Shown here: positions 61,379-64,000 of the stretch, piece by piece
Numbering within the stretch: the first letter of the stretch is position 1
How the letters are laid out: each line of letters starts with the position of its first letter
NCBI RefSeq assembly: GCF_029201445.1
Contig: NZ_CP102381.1
Location: forward strand, 1,798,001-1,862,000
DNA from: Thiomicrorhabdus lithotrophica
Lineage (GTDB): Bacteria > Pseudomonadota > Gammaproteobacteria > Thiomicrospirales > Thiomicrospiraceae
Direction of reading: 5' to 3'
DNA: 64,000 nt
Program-made: the position numbers and the translations under genes
Notes under the pieces: model-generated
Databases searched by the model: none
Seen by the model: only the letters and a program-made list of their open reading frames with translations
What the model was told of the DNA's origin: nothing

Positions 61379-62716
61379 ATGCAACCAAAGTACTTATCCT
61401 TGTTTTCTATCCTTCTCTGCTTGTTTCAGTTTCACAACAGTTATGCAGAAGAACCTATCAAAAAACTCACATATGAAGACCGAGAACAATGGATGTCTTT
61501 ACCCCAATCAGAGGTAGAAACAGGCGGTGAAAATTACCAATTAACTATCTTGCCTGCTGAAAACACTGAAAAAAATAAGCGCTTATATCTGTGGATTGGA
61601 GAGCCTGAAGCGCCTAATGATGGTGATGCTTTAGCCATTCAAGCTTTAACTGAAAGCGGGAGCATTTGGTACCTAGATACCCCTGAAGCTTTATTTGAAG
61701 ACAGAAGCCGCATGACAATGCGCAAAATGAATGGTTTGTTTGTAAAAAAACTGATGGAAAAGGCCACCTCTCTCTTTGAAGAAATTATTGTGGTCACTGC
61801 GGATGTGGGGTCTGTTCCGGTATTAAGAGGGCTGCATTTATGGCAAGAACAAGCACACGACAAATCAAGAAACCAGTTAAAAAATGTCATCCTTCTCTAC
61901 CCGAGTTTATTTGTTAATGCGCCTACCGCTGGAGAAGTGCCTGAATTTTTCCCAATTAGTTACCAAACCGCTTTACCTATCACCATATTGCAACCAGCGC
62001 AAGGTACTCAAGCTAATACAATCAAACTAACAGAAAAAGCTTTGAAAATGGGTGGTAGTTTTGTTCAAACTCAAATTGTGCCTATTGCAACTGATGGCTA
62101 CTTTAAATACCAAGATATAAGACTTATGGCTAAAGATGCGGCAAAAAGAATTCAAGAGAGCACAACAGCGCAAATACTGCGAGTAAACAAGATTAAATAT
62201 AAAGTGGCAAAACTTAGCCCTCTTGATGCCGTTATTCCTGAAAGCAAAATTATTAGCGGACTGATTAAAATTAAGACTAAGACCTTTATGCCAACCATAA
62301 AGCTTAACGCCTTAAATGGAGAAGCCATAAACATACCCGACGACTATCGTGGCAAGGCGCTGTTAATTAATTTTTGGGCCACTTGGTGCCCTCACTGCGT
62401 TGAAGAAATCCCATCAATGAACCGTGCTTTAAATTACTTAGATCCAGAACGATTTGCGATGATTTCTATCTCTTATAAAGACAGTAAAGCGATTTTAGAT
62501 GAGTTTGTAAAAAAGGTTAAAGTAGATTTTCCAATATTACTGGACAGCGATGGAAAAGTTTCAGAGCAGTGGAATATTTTTGCTTTCCCAAGTAGTTTTT
62601 TAATTGATGCTAATGGGCAAATTCATTACAGCATTAATGCCGGTAGCATCTGGGACAGCCCTGAAATGATTGATTATTTAACCGAGGTAATGGAAGTTCC
62701 TTACCAACCAAAGTAA
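61379..62716 (+). CDS. Secreted two-part protein: unknown N-terminal domain plus TlpA-like thioredoxin domain
   Basis: A 445-residue exported protein with signal peptide LSLFSILLCLFQFHNSYA. The C-terminal domain (from about 300) has a thioredoxin fold with redox motif WCPHC at residues 336-340 in INFWATWCPHCVEEIPSMN, and the cis-Pro region FAFPSSFLIDANGQI. This resembles TlpA/ResA thiol-disulfide oxidoreductases. The N-terminal 270 residues look like an alpha/beta-hydrolase-type fold (EIIVVTADVGSVPVLRGL) without a clear GxSxG nucleophile. I do not recognise that domain, and fold and role are inference. The stop abuts the epmA stop. Confidence 0.8.
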   Translation: MQPKYLSLFSILLCLFQFHNSYAEEPIKKLTYEDREQWMSLPQSEVETGGENYQLTILPAENTEKNKRLYLWIGEPEAPNDGDALAIQALTESGSIWYLDTPEALFEDRSRMTMRKMNGLFVKKLMEKATSLFEEIIVVTADVGSVPVLRGLHLWQEQAHDKSRNQLKNVILLYPSLFVNAPTAGEVPEFFPISYQTALPITILQPAQGTQANTIKLTEKALKMGGSFVQTQIVPIATDGYFKYQDIRLMAKDAAKRIQESTTAQILRVNKIKYKVAKLSPLDAVIPESKIISGLIKIKTKTFMPTIKLNALNGEAINIPDDYRGKALLINFWATWCPHCVEEIPSMNRALNYLDPERFAMISISYKDSKAILDEFVKKVKVDFPILLDSDGKVSEQWNIFAFPSSFLIDANGQIHYSINAGSIWDSPEMIDYLTEVMEVPYQPK

Positions 62717-63682
62717 TCAGGCCTGGTCAATGCCAAAAGTAATACCTTGTTGGATATTCTCAAACTCTTGCTGCAGCAAGAATAATCGGTCAAAACCTAA
62801 AGCCACACCACAACAATCGGGTAGTGGCTCTTCTGCTAAAGTATTCAAAAGCTTTTTATCTAAAGGTAGCTGCGGTAAATCAAGCTGCTTACGGTTTAAT
62901 AAAGATTCTTCAAACCGAGATCTATAAACGTCTGCATCCGCCAATTCATGATAACCGTTAGCTAACTCCATACCGTTTACAAATATCTCAAAACGCTCTG
63001 CAATCAGTGGGTTATCTTGGCAAATTTGCGCTAGAGCGGCATCTTTTGCAGGGTAATGATACATAACCGTTATCGCGTTTTTACCTAGCTGGGGCTCTAT
63101 CACTTCGGTTAGAACGAGTTGTTCCCATAAATCTTTATCATGACTATCCACTCCCACTATCTCAGGAATCTGATTCTTAGATAAGCAGGCCTGGTAATCC
63201 TGTGAAGTTGCATTAAAAACATCATCAATATGAGCATATTTTTGAAACACTTGCTGGTAGCTAAGTTTTTCTACTCTCAAAGGCTCTTCAATAATATCTT
63301 GAATTAATTCGATGACCTCATCAATTAAGCCCTGCATAGAAAAACCAATGCGATACCATTCAAGCATACTGAATTCAATTTGATGACGCGGGCTTAAATC
63401 TCCGTCACGAAATACCTTTCCTAAATAAAAAATATCGCCACTACCTTCACAAAGTAAGCGTTTCATTGGGTATTCTGGTGAAGTATGCAAATAATAGTTT
63501 TGAGGTTCTTTCAGGCCTGGAACTTGAACTTTAGTAGATAAGGACTGCAGATGAACATCGGGCGTTGCAGATTGCGATAAGATTGGAGTGTCTACCTCAA
63601 TAACTGAGTGCGCATAAAAAAACGCTCTAACTTGTTTTAATAAGTTAGAGCGTTTTTGGAGGATATTACGTCGATTTAGCAT
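62717..63682 (-). CDS. epmA: EF-P--(R)-beta-lysine ligase EpmA (PoxA/GenX)
   Basis: EpmA is a lysyl-tRNA-synthetase-like enzyme that attaches (R)-beta-lysine to a conserved lysine of elongation factor P. The 321-residue protein has class II synthetase motifs: EVDTPILSQSATPDVHLQ, HTSPEYPMKRLL, GKVFRDGDLSPRHQIEFSMLEWYR, GMELANGYHELAD and GVALGFDRLFLL, without an anticodon domain. It follows efp by 46 bases. Codons 10-23 form one side of a long perfect hairpin (see separate entry). EpmB, which makes the beta-lysine, is not in the window. Confidence 0.95.
   Translation of the reverse strand: MLNRRNILQKRSNLLKQVRAFFYAHSVIEVDTPILSQSATPDVHLQSLSTKVQVPGLKEPQNYYLHTSPEYPMKRLLCEGSGDIFYLGKVFRDGDLSPRHQIEFSMLEWYRIGFSMQGLIDEVIELIQDIIEEPLRVEKLSYQQVFQKYAHIDDVFNATSQDYQACLSKNQIPEIVGVDSHDKDLWEQLVLTEVIEPQLGKNAITVMYHYPAKDAALAQICQDNPLIAERFEIFVNGMELANGYHELADADVYRSRFEESLLNRKQLDLPQLPLDKKLLNTLAEEPLPDCCGVALGFDRLFLLQQEFENIQQGITFGIDQA
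63618..63657. terminator. Strong bidirectional terminator-like hairpin inside the 5' coding region of epmA
   Basis: AAAAACGCTCTAACTT and AAGTTAGAGCGTTTTT are perfect 16-base complements around an 8-base loop. The stem flanks are T-rich on both strands. The hairpin starts 25 bases inside epmA and about 70 bases after the efp stop. Confidence 0.7.
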
Positions 63683-63728
63683 AATTTTACAACACTACGC
63701 TGAGCACGATAAGACCTAAAATTAAGTC

Positions 63729-64000
63729 TTATTTCGCACGTGAAACGTACTCACCTTTTTCAGTGTTTACGATCACTTTTTCACCAATCTGAACAAACAA
63801 AGGCACTTGAACCACTGCGCCAGTTGACAATGTTGCAGGTTTACCACCTGTTCCAGCCGTATCACCTTTAAGACCAGGATCAGTATCAGTCACTTCAAGC
63901 GTAATCTGTTTAGGCGGAACAACAACAATAGGCTGACCGTTAAATAAGGTAACCGTACAAATATCTTGCTCAATTAACCATTTTGACACATCAGAAACGG
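63729..64000 (-). CDS. efp: Elongation factor P, 3' part
   Basis: EF-P relieves ribosome stalling at polyproline. Only the C-terminal half is in the window ([74 protein letters not shown]). An apparent GTG start at 63989 is internal, as the frame stays open to the edge. The modified lysine lies upstream of the window and cannot be checked. Its neighbour epmA supports beta-lysylation. Confidence 0.95.
   Translation of the reverse strand, partial: VSDVSKWLIEQDICTVTLFNGQPIVVVPPKQITLEVTDTDPGLKGDTAGTGGKPATLSTGAVVQVPLFVQIGEKVIVNTEKGEYVSRAK

Noticed and set aside
61240-61476. Plus-strand open reading frame overlapping the thioredoxin-like gene start
   Set aside because: It runs out of frame over a clear signal peptide and has no recognisable motif.

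Overview
The window looks like ordinary chromosome from a gammaproteobacterium of roughly 40% GC (estimated by eye). Lineage markers are SspA/SspB, an LpoA-type lipoprotein beside rsmI and yraN, RsmJ, EpmA next to EF-P, and a DUF3392 protein. A complete mevalonate pathway and an AddAB-like nuclease pair suggest something near the Thiomicrospira/Piscirickettsiaceae group. That placement is inference: no rRNA or lineage-diagnostic gene is present. I saw no prophage, insertion sequence, CRISPR array or tRNA.

Layout. 1-457: 3' end of a zinc ABC permease gene. 547-8497 (minus): a poly-HAMP chemoreceptor with a CZB domain, folA-thyA, lgt, a second chemoreceptor, and a short-chain dehydrogenase. 8534-21822 (minus): a division and cell wall (dcw) cluster in the order mraZ, rsmH, ftsZ, ftsL, ftsI, murE, murF, mraY, murD, ftsW, murG, driven by a clear mraZ promoter with MraZ boxes. 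ftsZ sits between rsmH and ftsL instead of at the distal end, and murC, ddl, ftsQ and ftsA are absent. FtsI carries an 88-residue internal duplication. 22434-24738 (minus): a DUF2805 protein, RNase P RNA and a PBP4-type peptidase. 24899-29588: a membrane protein, rsmJ, a single-domain response regulator, rsmI, an lpoA-like gene and yraN. 29890-43344 (minus): ppsA, a peroxiredoxin, a methyltransferase, the AddAB-like pair, an RDD protein, a YgjP-type metallopeptidase and an EAL/HDOD protein. 43608-47302 (plus): an RluA-type synthase with a HIRAN protein, a DEDDh exonuclease, a HAD phosphatase and small proteins. 47318-53329: gamma-glutamyltransferase, M48 peptidase plus LemA, a SYLF protein, a DUF3392 protein and a parvulin. 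53478-60037 (plus): six mevalonate-pathway genes. 60065-64000: sspBA, a secreted two-part thioredoxin-like protein, epmA, and the 3' end of efp.

How the genes work together. The dcw genes, lgt, the PBP4-like peptidase and the LpoA-like protein all serve envelope growth. The mevalonate operon makes isopentenyl diphosphate, the precursor of undecaprenyl phosphate used by MraY and MurG. EF-P and its lysyl ligase EpmA lie together.

The most striking signal is a dispersed perfect palindrome, CCAGGCCTGG, usually inside WWACCAGGCCTGGTWW. The 10-base core occurs 26 times exactly, 18 of them as the full ACCAGGCCTGGT. It lies in genes, between genes and inside terminators. In coding sequence it is read in only two of three frames, as Pro-Gly-Leu or Gln-Ala-Trp. 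It behaves like a highly iterated palindrome or genome-wide recognition signal and I do not recognise it as a described one.
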